DNA from: Cellulophaga sp. L1A9
Lineage (GTDB): Bacteria > Bacteroidota > Bacteroidia > Flavobacteriales > Flavobacteriaceae
DNA length: 64,000 nucleotides
Direction of reading: 5' to 3'
Assembly: GCF_009797025.1 (NCBI RefSeq)
Contig: NZ_CP047027.1
Span: forward strand, 1,922,001 to 1,986,000
A model generated the notes under the pieces. That model was not told where the DNA came from and made no database searches. It saw nothing but the letters and a program-made list of their open reading frames with translations. The position numbers and the translations under genes were made by a program. The stretch's first letter is position 1; each line of letters begins with the position of its first letter. Positions 9,207-17,523 of the stretch are shown in pieces.

Positions 9207-9759
9207 TAAGGCATGTGCTATATGTTTCTGTTCTATTTGCTTGAAGGAGTATAATGCAGTGTTTTATCTGTACTCAAAATAGGAGATTATGTAGTTTGAT
9301 TGATGATTGAAATACAAGGCATAATTCTTATAATGGGCTTAGATATATTTATGTTTTTCTTCTGCTCATTTGTCTGAATTATAGGGTGTGAAATAATTTA
9401 GTGGTCAGTTAGTTTGAGATTTTGTTGGAGTAGGTTGGGGGTAAAGTGTACTGTCTTCAGTTGACATTGTAATTTCAGTCTTTCGTTCTTTTGGTTATAT
9501 TTTATCGTGCTACTCGAAACTAAGTTTGCCTCATATTTGTTGATTATTTTTTTAGATGGCTGTCGCAGTATTCAAATTGTTCCACGTGGAACAATTTGAA
9601 TACTTCTGTAATTCTGTGTCTAGTTCTTGCGCTTTGTCTCTTAATTTAATTAAATATGTTGTGCAAATAAATGTTGTGACCGTTCTGATATTTGTTGTAG
9701 GTGATTCATATTGGAATAATTATTGTGGCTGTTTTTAGGAATTTTTAATGGATACTAAT
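9207..9759. other. Long intergenic region holding a parS palindrome
   Basis: About 550 bp with no convincing gene. The only clear structure is the 38-bp palindrome at 9567-9604. A 60-codon open frame across the palindrome has no family features. A weak near-consensus -7 box (GATATTTG) lies about 65 bp before the next gene. Confidence 0.6.
9567..9604. other. parS: Extended parS site (38-bp perfect palindrome)
   Basis: The core TGTTCCACGTGGAACA is the same as the site in ybeY. Here perfect dyad symmetry continues outward on both sides to 38 bp, centred between 9585 and 9586. It is intergenic and 2.3 kb from the first site. The extra symmetry goes well beyond the 16-bp ParB core. Confidence 0.85.
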
Positions 9760-10317
9760 ATGAATAAGTTGTTTGCTATCTTAATTACTTTCTTGGTTTT
9801 TTCATCGTGTGTTCCAATCCGGATTGCTCCAAGAATTGATGATTATAAAGTTTCTAAAGGAAAAAAATTTAAGCGGTCTTTATCAAAACGACAGATGTTT
9901 ATTTTTGAAGATCCGAAAGAGGGAGGTGAGTTTTATAATTATGTAAACACAAAATTTCAGTTAAATGATTCTATCGTTTATGACGACGTTCCTTTTCAAT
10001 TGGAAGAGAAACAATTTTTCTTCTCTAGTTATGAAATTGAGATTCAAGATAAATCTTTTCAGTTGGTGCCAATTGCTTTAGATGTTCTTTTAAATAAATC
10101 TTTAGGCATGGAAGAAGTCAATCCTATTTTTTCAAATCCTGATGGGATAACTCGTACGGGCAATTATTATATTGCTATAGAAGTGTATAGTGATTTGGAA
10201 AAAGATTGTTTGATAGAAAATTCTTTTTCACGTACTTCAGTTTTGAAGTATCTTCGTCAACTTAAAGATGAATATTTAGCGACCCACAATTATAATGAAG
10301 TTTTATTTAAAAACTAA
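9760..10317 (+). CDS. Hypothetical lipoprotein upstream of a methyltransferase
   Basis: About 185 residues. Starting at the internal ATG (9760) gives a clean lipoprotein signal: MNKLF, a hydrophobic core, and the lipobox VFSSC. An ATG four codons earlier (9748) is also possible. The mature part is mixed, contains the segments RQMFIFEDPKEGG and YIAIEVYSDLEKDC, and has no motif I recognise. It probably sits on the periplasmic side of a membrane. Its end overlaps the next gene by 23 bp, which implies translational coupling. Confidence 0.72.
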   Translation: MNKLFAILITFLVFSSCVPIRIAPRIDDYKVSKGKKFKRSLSKRQMFIFEDPKEGGEFYNYVNTKFQLNDSIVYDDVPFQLEEKQFFFSSYEIEIQDKSFQLVPIALDVLLNKSLGMEEVNPIFSNPDGITRTGNYYIAIEVYSDLEKDCLIENSFSRTSVLKYLRQLKDEYLATHNYNEVLFKN

Positions 10318-11122
10318 AGACTATTCTGTTAGTCAGGAAACCTTTGAATTATTTCTAGATCAGGAATTAGATATGCTAATTACAAAACCAGAACCCCAAG
10401 TTTTGGATTCGTATTATGACAGTGAGGTTTATATTTCTCATACCGACGCTAATGTTTCTTTGGTTGATAAAATCTATCAAAGGGTAAAAAAGATTAATCT
10501 CAAGAACAAACTTAAAGTTGTGGGTAACCATGCAAAAGGAAAACGCCTTTTAGATGTTGGAGCAGGTACTGGAGATTTTTTGATTGTTGCAAAAGAAAAA
10601 GGTTGGAGTGTAGTTGGAGTAGAGCCAAATAAAAAGGCGCGTCTTAAAGCTTCAGAAAAAGGCTTAGATCTAAAAATAGCATTGGAAGATTTCTCTAATG
10701 AAAAATTTGATGTTATTACACTTTGGCATGTTTTGGAACATGTACCCAATTTAACCGATCAAGTAACTAGATTATCTAAGTTGTTATCAGAAAATGGAAT
10801 TTTAGTTATTGCTGTTCCGAATTATAAATCTTTCGACGCAAAATATTATAAAGAACATTGGGCAGCTTTTGATGTACCGAGACATCTTTGGCATTTTTCA
10901 AAATTGTCTATCGCTAAACTTTTTTCAAAAGAAGATTTAAAAGTCTCAAAAATCTATCCAATGATTTTCGACGCATTTTATGTCTCACTTTTATCTGAAC
11001 AATACAAAACAGGAAAGCAAAACTTTTTTAGCGCGTTTTTTGTTGGGCTACGTTCAAATATGAAGGCTTGGAGAACCAAAGAGTATTCTTCTCTAATTTA
11101 CGTGCTTAAAAAGGCTAAATAA
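10295..11122 (+). CDS. Class I SAM-dependent methyltransferase
   Basis: A 275-residue protein with the Rossmann-type SAM site LLDVGAGTGDFL (motif I, about residues 84-95). Motif II is VVGVEPNKKARLKA, and motif IV lies around FDVITLWHVLEHVPN. A post-motif AVPNYKSFD follows. The HVLEH signature is typical of the Methyltransf_23/UbiG-like group, acting on small molecules or lipids. The substrate cannot be predicted. The start overlaps the upstream lipoprotein gene by 23 bp. Confidence 0.88.
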   Translation: MKFYLKTKDYSVSQETFELFLDQELDMLITKPEPQVLDSYYDSEVYISHTDANVSLVDKIYQRVKKINLKNKLKVVGNHAKGKRLLDVGAGTGDFLIVAKEKGWSVVGVEPNKKARLKASEKGLDLKIALEDFSNEKFDVITLWHVLEHVPNLTDQVTRLSKLLSENGILVIAVPNYKSFDAKYYKEHWAAFDVPRHLWHFSKLSIAKLFSKEDLKVSKIYPMIFDAFYVSLLSEQYKTGKQNFFSAFFVGLRSNMKAWRTKEYSSLIYVLKKAK

Positions 11123-11404
11123 TCATTTTAAGACCTTTTGAGGAGGTTTTGATGTACTTGTCGAGTAAGTAGTTGTTTATTTTCTGAAAACAACCGAGAG
11201 ACTATTTAAAATCACCTGTTTTTAATCAGAAGTCTTGATTGTTTTTAATTTTAAAATAGATATTACTTATAGCGGTTTTTTTGATACCTATTTCCGAATT
11301 TTATAAAAATATTGACGCGACAGTTTTGCCTATTGAAAATATTTTTTGACCGATTTTAATTTGTTGAAGCCTCAGGCATATTTTTTAAAATGATATAATG
11401 TCTA

Positions 11405-12895
11405 TCAATTTTTTTGTTGCACAATTTCTAAAGTGGTTTTATATAAATCTGTTTTCATAATTTTCGATTTTAACCAAGCATAAAAACTTAGCACAAATAA
11501 ATCTTCTTTTTCTTCCTGTAAGGTGATAAGTGTTCTTTTTACTTTCAACATAAATTCATTCTGATCTATTGTTTCTTTGTGATAAAAATAATGAGTGGCC
11601 AAACTCAGGAATTCTAAAACTCTATGCTCATTATTTTCCTTTAACCGTTTACTATATTTTTTTCGGAAACTTTTTATTCTAGATTCCACCAAATCCAAAT
11701 GCTCCATTTCCATATAAAGCATTATTTCAGTTAGGTTCTTTTTAACCACCCAAATTTCTCCTCCTTTCTCTGCGTACCAAGTATCACTATGGCGCGATTC
11801 TTTGAAAATTTGCAAAGCCTCTTTGCATCTGTTTTGCTGAAATAAGAGAACTACTGCCGTAAGTTTTAAATCCATGACATAGGCAATCTGTTGCCGGTGT
11901 TTTTCAAAATCAAATTGCTCTAAAAGTTGTAAGGCCTCTAAGCCATTGCCAGAGTAGTTCAAATTTAAGACGTGTAATAAGGTAAATTGGGGAATAAAAC
12001 GTTGGTGGTAGCTATTGTTTTGTTTTTGCATTTCTGCCTCCATGCGTTGTAGGTACTTTTTAGACTGTTCAAAATCTTTATTTCTGAAGTGCGAATTGGC
12101 GATATAGTACAATATTTGAATGTGATAGAATAAATGTTTTTCGGAGAGTTTCTGTTTGTGTTCTATTTCTTTATTTATTTTTTCTATGAATGGGAGTAGG
12201 GTGTAAAAGTCACGTGTAATATTGGCTGCTTCATTATTAATGGCAACAATTTTAAATAATGACCTATAGCTTAAGCCATTTTCAATTGAAATATCAAACT
12301 GAGATAAGGTGCTTGCTATAGTTTGGGTAACATTCTTATTTTTTTCAATCAATTCACTTTTAATGGTTGCATAAAAGAGATTCAGGTTTTCCTCTTGTTG
12401 AAATAACAGTTTGTTTGTTTTAAATTGTGCGATTAAGGCATCTAGGCTAACTTTTCTGTCTAAATGGGCATACTGTATACGAGTGTAGTAAATCTCGTTT
12501 AAAATGCCATAGAGTTCATACTGCTTCGCTTTTATTTCTGCCTTTTTTACAACCTTTAAAGCCACCTTGTGCGCTTTTTGCTCAAAGAGTATTCTACTCG
12601 TAAGCAAAAGCTTAATAATTTCCATTTCTTCAGATTGTTCTCCTTCAAAACTATTAGTGGCAATAAAATCTATCAGTCCATCAAACAAACGTTTGCTCAA
12701 GGCGTGGTAGGCGCCTTTGGCCTTTTTACCATAAAGGAGTACATCTATATGTTCAGCATTGGGGTTTGCTGCCAGTATTTTGAATAAAGCCACATTTTTG
12801 GTGTCGTGTCTTTTGTTCTTTTGGCGTAGGCGAGTTACAAAAGCTTTTTGTTCTTCTGCGGTTAAGGTAGCTATTAGGCTTGTATTTATATTCAT
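11405..12895 (-). CDS. Helical-repeat (TPR-like) protein of unknown function
   Basis: A 496-residue soluble protein with no signal peptide, made almost entirely of amphipathic helices. It is rich in Lys, Glu, Leu and Phe, with repeat-like blocks such as EIYYTRIQYAHLDRK, HIQILYYIANSHFRNKDFEQSKKYLQRM and VVLLFQQNRCKEALQIFKES that look like degenerate tetratricopeptide units. No catalytic motif is visible. It is divergently arranged with the YiaA gene. About 280 bp separate its end from the methyltransferase, with no obvious terminator there. Confidence 0.7.
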   Translation of the reverse strand: MNINTSLIATLTAEEQKAFVTRLRQKNKRHDTKNVALFKILAANPNAEHIDVLLYGKKAKGAYHALSKRLFDGLIDFIATNSFEGEQSEEMEIIKLLLTSRILFEQKAHKVALKVVKKAEIKAKQYELYGILNEIYYTRIQYAHLDRKVSLDALIAQFKTNKLLFQQEENLNLFYATIKSELIEKNKNVTQTIASTLSQFDISIENGLSYRSLFKIVAINNEAANITRDFYTLLPFIEKINKEIEHKQKLSEKHLFYHIQILYYIANSHFRNKDFEQSKKYLQRMEAEMQKQNNSYHQRFIPQFTLLHVLNLNYSGNGLEALQLLEQFDFEKHRQQIAYVMDLKLTAVVLLFQQNRCKEALQIFKESRHSDTWYAEKGGEIWVVKKNLTEIMLYMEMEHLDLVESRIKSFRKKYSKRLKENNEHRVLEFLSLATHYFYHKETIDQNEFMLKVKRTLITLQEEKEDLFVLSFYAWLKSKIMKTDLYKTTLEIVQQKN

Positions 12896-13013
12896 TATAT
12901 CGTAAGGTATAAGTGCTATAAAGATACTAAATACAATAGTAATCTAGTTTTTATTACAATTTATATCGTCAGTAATTACATTAAGTAGACTTTCTAAAAC
13001 ACGGAAGGCTCCT

Positions 13014-13021
13014 CATCTTTG
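13014..13021 (+). promoter_or_regulatory. Candidate -7 box for the YiaA-type gene
   Basis: CATCTTTG differs from TAnnTTTG only at the first base and lies 55 bp before the ATG. No TTG is seen at the expected distance. Confidence 0.35.
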
Positions 13022-13076
13022 TACCGTTGAAACAAACTAAATCAACAAAATAATTAATCATCAAAAATCAATTATT

Positions 13077-13544
13077 ATGAATTACAATTTTAGTAGTGAT
13101 ACCAACGAAGAAAAAAGTAAAAAGAAAATTAAAATAGAATTTGATAACAAACCTACTCCTGCCTTTATTGGCGCATCATGGGTAGCACTAGTTGCAGGAA
13201 TGTTGGCTTTTTGTACAGGTCTGTCAAATGCAGCCATGCTATTGAATGAAAAGGGTTATTATTTAACAATTCTATTATTTGGACTTTTCTCAGCTGTTTC
13301 TGTACAAAAAAATGTACGTGACCGATTAGAAGGTACAGAAGTAACCGATATGTACTACGGAATAAGCTGGTTTGCCGCATTAGCATCTATATCACTTTTA
13401 GTTGTTGGTTTATGGAATGCAGATTTAGAACTGAGTGAAAAAGGATTTTACGGAATGTCATTCACCTTAAGTTTATTTGCAGCTATTGCAGTGCAAAAGA
13501 ATACACGTGATAAAAAGTTTATTGAAAGTAAAGACGAGGAATAA
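13077..13544 (+). CDS. YiaA/YiaB family inner membrane protein
   Basis: A 155-residue protein built from two similar halves. Each half has two membrane helices and ends in a basic loop (AVQKNTRDKK in the second half, SVQKNVRDRL in the first). This internal duplication matches the two-helix YiaA/YiaB domain. Predicted membrane segments are about 33-52, 58-76, 95-113 and 119-137. The function is unknown. It has its own upstream region and a terminator at 13556-13585, so it is probably monocistronic. Confidence 0.85.
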   Translation: MNYNFSSDTNEEKSKKKIKIEFDNKPTPAFIGASWVALVAGMLAFCTGLSNAAMLLNEKGYYLTILLFGLFSAVSVQKNVRDRLEGTEVTDMYYGISWFAALASISLLVVGLWNADLELSEKGFYGMSFTLSLFAAIAVQKNTRDKKFIESKDEE

Positions 13545-13555
13545 TTTCAAAAGAA

Positions 13556-13585
13556 GGGAGTGCCACAGCGGCGCTTCCTTTTTTT
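13556..13585 (+). terminator. Intrinsic terminator after the YiaA-type gene
   Basis: A 9-bp stem (13556-13564 with 13570-13578, including two G-U pairs) with a 5-nt loop, followed by seven T residues. Confidence 0.8.
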
Positions 13586-13794
13586 GATGATTAGAAAAGG
13601 CAACTGCAGGGATGTAGTTGTCTTTTTCGTAAAATAATTTATATTGTAGTCAATATGTGACGTATTTTAGGTTGATATTAACAATAAGAGCCTTTATTGA
13701 ACGTTTACTAAAGATGTTTACAGAGTGTATTTAAAATCTGATATTCCATTGTAAAATAACAGCCAAACTAATAACAATTTTTAAGTGTTTATTT

Positions 13795-14979
13795 ATGGAA
13801 GAAGACAGCCTACAAGAGTTAGATAAAATTTTAAAACCTATTATAGAGAGGAGTTATCAAGCAGCAAAACGCGAATCCTATAATGGAACTCCCTCCGGGA
13901 AATCAATTTTAGAACATTTTCAAGTTGAAATTGATAATACCAGAGTTGCAATATCTAGTCAGTTTTATAAAATTGACAAGTTAATGCAGCATAATGCTAG
14001 TTTAAGAAAGTCTTCGGCAAAGCCTAAACAGCCTAAAGTAGATTCTAAAAAATATGTGCGGGAATCTAATGGAGGTTATCAAGTGTTTAATGGGATAAAA
14101 TGGGTGCAACTTTCAAATGAAGCGCGGATTAATTTAAAAATTGAATCAAACTGGGAAACAGCGAATAAAGCCGCAGTTATCCTTAGTGCTAGTGATCCTA
14201 AAACAAACACCCATGTGCGCTATGTGGATAAAGATGTTTTTACAAAGGGATTTGATTATTCTTATACCGGCGATAAAATGGGTAGCGAGCAAACATCTTC
14301 CACTTTACCTTCAAGATATATGTACTGGGAAGATCCTTTTTATGCTACTGTTAAAAAAGGAGTGTCAATAACAGGTAAAACAGCAGGAGCTCTTGGAGCA
14401 CGTAACATTGGAAATTTAACACCATGGAGAACCGGTAGCAATATAGAATTTGCAAAGGGTTGGTATCGCAATAAAGAAGGAATTTATAGAAAACTAAGTA
14501 GCCAAAAAGGATTAGGAGCAGGTGGGCATCAAGTAGGCACAAGAAATGCATTGAAAAGAGCTTCAAAGTTTAAAGCTGTTGGAAAAAAAATGTTGTGGGT
14601 AAGTGCTGCGATTAGCTTTTATGAAGTTACAGATGTTTTGGTTAATGACGATTCTAATAAATGGAATGTAACGACTAAAGCTAGTATTGACATAACAATG
14701 GGTTTAATTGGATTTTATGGAGGACCTATAGGTTGGTTAGTGTCTGGAACTTATTTTATTCTGGATATTAGTGGAGCTTTTGGGGATTGGGGAAAACCTA
14801 GTGGCATTCGTTCTGACGGAGTCCCTTATAATTTTAATCAATTTGAGTATGATCATGAAATAGAATTTAATATAGAGTTTGTAAAAGAAATTCAGGAAAA
14901 AAAATTACTTGAAATGAGAAATGTCAAAATAGATAAGACAAGTGTTGTTAAACCTAGAATTTTGTTACGTAAAAATTAG
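13795..14979 (+). CDS. Candidate membrane-active (pore-forming-like) effector toxin
   Basis: A 394-residue protein that I cannot place in a named family. It has no signal peptide. Residues 1-70 are helical and charged, and 71-115 carry a linker and a segment (GGYQVFNGIKWVQL) like a small beta motif. The middle is polar. Near the C-terminus there are two long hydrophobic stretches separated by a short polar loop: about 264-284 (KMLWVSAAISFYEV) and about 295-330 (MGLIGFYGGPIGWLVSG), the second rich in Gly. A C-terminal hydrophobic hairpin in an otherwise soluble, signal-less protein is the layout of colicin-type and type VI pore-forming effectors. A four-helix membrane protein starts 8 bp downstream, as expected for an immunity partner. 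The toxin role is inference from architecture and neighbourhood. Confidence 0.5.
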   Translation: MEEDSLQELDKILKPIIERSYQAAKRESYNGTPSGKSILEHFQVEIDNTRVAISSQFYKIDKLMQHNASLRKSSAKPKQPKVDSKKYVRESNGGYQVFNGIKWVQLSNEARINLKIESNWETANKAAVILSASDPKTNTHVRYVDKDVFTKGFDYSYTGDKMGSEQTSSTLPSRYMYWEDPFYATVKKGVSITGKTAGALGARNIGNLTPWRTGSNIEFAKGWYRNKEGIYRKLSSQKGLGAGGHQVGTRNALKRASKFKAVGKKMLWVSAAISFYEVTDVLVNDDSNKWNVTTKASIDITMGLIGFYGGPIGWLVSGTYFILDISGAFGDWGKPSGIRSDGVPYNFNQFEYDHEIEFNIEFVKEIQEKKLLEMRNVKIDKTSVVKPRILLRKN

Positions 14980-14987
14980 CCACTACA

Positions 14988-15374
14988 ATGAATCAAGCAT
15001 TAATTTTTATGATGATGACCATATGGTTATTTCCATTCACCATTTTTATGTTTTATAGAATTTTTTTAGAAAATAAAAAGGGCTTAATGTCTATGTATAT
15101 TCTATCAATTATTCTTGTAATTCTGGGGTTAATAATGGTCATACTATATAAAACACCAATGTTCTTATGTATGTTAGGGCCTTTATTTTTTTTCTCATTG
15201 TATGACATCGCTACAAGAATTTTTGTTGCTAGATATAATAGAAAACCGATTGATACAGGTTATAATTGGCAATCAGGAATATTTGCAGATCGGGTATATA
15301 ATATTACGGTAACGACCTTAGGACTAATTTTGCCCATTTTAATATTTGCCTTATTGTACGATTTATTCAAGTAA
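14988..15374 (+). CDS. Small polytopic membrane protein, candidate immunity protein
   Basis: 128 residues with four predicted membrane helices (about 5-24, 35-55, 57-75 and 105-125) and a basic loop before the last (VARYNRKPIDTG). No family is recognised. It begins 8 bp after the preceding candidate toxin. Inner-membrane proteins of this size with several helices are the usual immunity partners of pore-forming toxins, so this is its likely role by inference. An unrelated membrane protein cannot be excluded. Confidence 0.5.
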   Translation: MNQALIFMMMTIWLFPFTIFMFYRIFLENKKGLMSMYILSIILVILGLIMVILYKTPMFLCMLGPLFFFSLYDIATRIFVARYNRKPIDTGYNWQSGIFADRVYNITVTTLGLILPILIFALLYDLFK

Positions 15375-15427
15375 AACTGTTCAACGAGGGAGGTGCCTTA
15401 AAAACCGCTTTAAAAAAAATTAGAATA

Positions 15428-16123
15428 ATGAGTATTTTAAACCAGCATAAAAAAATATTTAGTCTAGTACAAGTTGAACTAGAAAAGTTAGGATTTACTG
15501 AATTTGTATATGAACCTCATTTCTATTCGTTAGATGCTACAAAAAAGTTTGGAGACTTAACATATAATTTAACTTTCCAACTCTTATCAAAAAGTATTTC
15601 TTTAGGTTACGTTTATGGATTTATATTAGTCAACCCTGTGAACAAAATACTTAAACAGTTTATACCAGATTTATCAGATAACAATGAGTTGATAACCTTA
15701 AAAAACCATATTAACGGCGGGAAACAAGAAGATTTTAAAAAGATAAATGAGCAATTGAAAACCAAAAACACGGGAGATTATATAATGGCTATTATAGACC
15801 ATATAAAAAAAATAGACCTCCCGTTTTTCAATAAATACCCCACTATAGAAACCATTAATCAAGAAATTATTAATAAAGTGCCGGAGGAGGGTTATTTTGA
15901 ATGGTTTCCTGGGGAGTTGAATTTTAAAGTATTAATAATTATGAAATTATGTAACAATCTAAAATATGATGAATTTAAAAATTGGGCACTTAATGCTTAT
16001 AAAAAAGGAGTAGATATAGATTATGAACGGTACAAAAAGGACTTTAAAAACTTGCATACATTACTTGACTTATTAGACAGTGGTTCATATTTAAAAATAA
16101 TAGAAAAAGACAACCTGGATTAA
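15428..16123 (+). CDS. Hypothetical protein in the toxin/REP island
   Basis: A 231-residue soluble protein without signal peptide or membrane segment. It is rich in Lys, Asn and Ile, with a helical N-terminus (FSLVQVELEKLGFTEF) and a conserved-looking EEGYFEWFPGEL stretch near residue 155. No family is recognised. It follows the candidate immunity gene by 53 bp on the same strand and ends 21 bp before a REP hairpin. It could be a second immunity protein or cargo. There is no direct evidence for either. Confidence 0.55.
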   Translation: MSILNQHKKIFSLVQVELEKLGFTEFVYEPHFYSLDATKKFGDLTYNLTFQLLSKSISLGYVYGFILVNPVNKILKQFIPDLSDNNELITLKNHINGGKQEDFKKINEQLKTKNTGDYIMAIIDHIKKIDLPFFNKYPTIETINQEIINKVPEEGYFEWFPGELNFKVLIIMKLCNNLKYDEFKNWALNAYKKGVDIDYERYKKDFKNLHTLLDLLDSGSYLKIIEKDNLD

Positions 16124-16144
16124 GTTCGTTTTTAGTTGCTCCTC

Positions 16145-16295
16145 GCTAGCGCGAGCGTCACGCTCGTGCCCGCAACAGTAAGCAGGGCAATATGAAAATA
16201 AAACAATAAAACAATAAAATAATAATCAAACGTAAAATACCCCAGCCTATCGACAGCCCTCTCACGGGGACAATGATTAGCGTAGAGATTCCCCC
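16145..16295 (+). repeat. REP hairpin plus tail, first copy of a duplicated block
   Basis: A 9-bp stem (GCGCGAGCG, 16149-16157; CGCTCGTGC, 16161-16169; one G-U pair) with loop TCA is followed by the tail CCGCAACAGTAAG. About 110 bp then reappear at 18607-18725 with few changes (shared CCCCAGCCTATCG and AATAATCAAACG). The hairpin is typical of REP sequences linked to RAYT transposases. Confidence 0.8.
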
Positions 16296-16320
16296 GCTAG
16301 CGCGAGCGTCACGCTCGTGC
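16296..16320 (+). repeat. REP hairpin just upstream of the intact RAYT
   Basis: The same core as at 16145: GCTAGCGCGAGCG, loop TCA, CGCTCGTGC. It ends 46 bp before the RAYT start codon. Confidence 0.8.
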
Positions 16321-16366
16321 CGTAAAAGAGTAAGCAAAGGAGTATAAATAATAAGAAAAAAGTAAA

Positions 16367-16909
16367 ATGAGCAGAAAATACAAATTTAATAATCCCGCAG
16401 CAGCTTACTTTGTAAGTTTTGCTACTGTTTATTGGATAGATGTATTTACTAGACAAACTTATTTTAATGTATTAGAAGAGAGTATAAATTATTGTAGAAA
16501 AGAAAAAGGAATGGAGGTATTTGCTTATTGTTTTATGCCTAGTCATATTCACTTAATTTTTAGGTCAAATGAAGAAGATCCTTCTGGACTAATTAGAGAT
16601 TTTAAAGGTTTTACAGCTAGAAAATTAATTAAAACAATTGAAGATAACCCACAAGAAAGTAGAAAAGAATGGTTGCTTAGGATGTTAGAAAGAGATGGTA
16701 AAAATAAAAGCAATGTATCTAAAATGCAATTTTGGCAGCAACATAATAAACCAATAGAATTATGGAGTACAAAAGTTATTCAACAAAAAATAGATTATAT
16801 ACACAACAACCCTGTGGAGTCTGGTTTTGTAACTAATCCTGTTGACTGGAAATATAGTAGTGCTAGAAATTACCAAGATGACCAAACCATTTTAAATATT
16901 GATATATGA
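16367..16909 (+). CDS. REP-associated tyrosine transposase (RAYT, Y1 family, IS200-like)
   Basis: A 180-residue, apparently intact single-strand DNA transposase. The HUH metal motif is His60-Ile-His62 in MPSHIHLIF and the likely nucleophile is Tyr144 in KIDYIHNNPV. The conserved FWQQHNKPIELW segment precedes it. Enzymes of this family nick and rejoin DNA at REP hairpins. Such hairpins lie directly upstream (16296-16320) and downstream (16939-16961). Two decayed relatives follow within 2 kb, so the element has been active here. Confidence 0.9.
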   Translation: MSRKYKFNNPAAAYFVSFATVYWIDVFTRQTYFNVLEESINYCRKEKGMEVFAYCFMPSHIHLIFRSNEEDPSGLIRDFKGFTARKLIKTIEDNPQESRKEWLLRMLERDGKNKSNVSKMQFWQQHNKPIELWSTKVIQQKIDYIHNNPVESGFVTNPVDWKYSSARNYQDDQTILNIDI

Positions 16910-16938
16910 TTATTAGTAAAACTTTTAGTTTGTTTAAC

Positions 16939-16961
16939 GGCACAAGCATCTTGCTTGTGCC
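16939..16961 (+). repeat. REP hairpin, A/T-substituted variant
   Basis: A perfect 10-bp stem, GGCACAAGCA (16939-16948) with TGCTTGTGCC (16952-16961), and loop TCT, then the tail CCGCAACAATAAG. Compared with the other copies, G-C pairs have become A-T pairs on both arms. Confidence 0.8.
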
Positions 16962-16994
16962 CGCAACAATAAGTAACTAAAAAGTAAAACAGAA

Positions 16995-17303
16995 ATGAAC
17001 AGAAAATTTAAATTGCAAAACCCAACAGCAGCTTACTATGTAAGTTTTGCAACCGTGTATTGGTTAGAGCTTCCTACCGGCAGGCATGTTTACGAGACTA
17101 GCTTATTTTACAATCTTGGATCAAGCTGTTGAGTATTGTAGAGCTGAAAAAGGCATGGGGGTGTTTGCTTAGTGTTTTATGCCGAGTCATGAGCATTTTG
17201 TTTTTAGGTCTGATAAAGACAACCCATCAGGCTTATTAAGAGATTTTAAAGGATTTACCGCTAAAAAAATAATAAAAGCAATAGAAAAAAGCAGAAAAGA
17301 ATA
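16995..17303 (+). pseudogene. Degenerate second RAYT copy
   Basis: Translation from the ATG at 16995 gives MNRKFKLQNPTAAYYVSFAT, closely matching the intact RAYT. A 16-bp GC-rich insertion (17073-17088, containing the near-palindrome CCTACCGGCAGG) then shifts the frame. In the resumed frame a TAG at 17170-17172 replaces the Tyr codon of FAYCFMPSH. The HUH motif reads HEH instead of HIH, and the C-terminal half with the catalytic Tyr is missing. It ends abruptly after AIEKSRKE where unrelated toxin-like sequence begins. Confidence 0.85.
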
Positions 17304-17502
17304 ATCTCTTATGATAACGCTCCATTTTCTGGCATGACTTGGTTTGAAAAAAAATGGTTTTAATATTGGTAGAGAAGCGTTTATAAGCGAGCAAGAGTTA
17401 ATTAAAACAGTTTTGCATAAAATGCATAGACTCGAAACAAGTACATTGAGAGGTTCTGGTTCTACCATACAAGTAACTCAGGAAACAAAAGCAGGCAAAT
17501 AA
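17304..17502 (+). pseudogene. Frameshifted C-terminal fragment resembling a polymorphic toxin
   Basis: Two frames joined at an A8 run (17347-17354) give one sensible sequence: first SYDNAPFSGMTWFEKK, then NGFNIGREAFISEQ, then LIKTVLHKMHRLETSTLRG and GSGSTIQVTQETKAGK, ending at the TAA at 17500-17502. The HKMHRLETST block followed by a Gly/Ser-rich stretch and a T-Q-ETKA ending recalls C-terminal toxin domains of polymorphic toxins, but I cannot name the family. No start codon or N-terminal part remains, as it directly abuts the RAYT remnant. A small zinc-ribbon gene follows 21 bp later. Confidence 0.55.
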
Positions 17503-17523
17503 AATATTTAATCTTTTTGAATA

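Noticed and set aside
9556..9738. 60-codon open frame across the parS palindrome
   Set aside because: No family features, and the palindrome explains the sequence. It lies in a long intergenic region.
12181..12240. CACGTG word inside the helical-repeat gene
   Set aside because: Lacks the flanking TGTTC/GAACA arms needed for parS.
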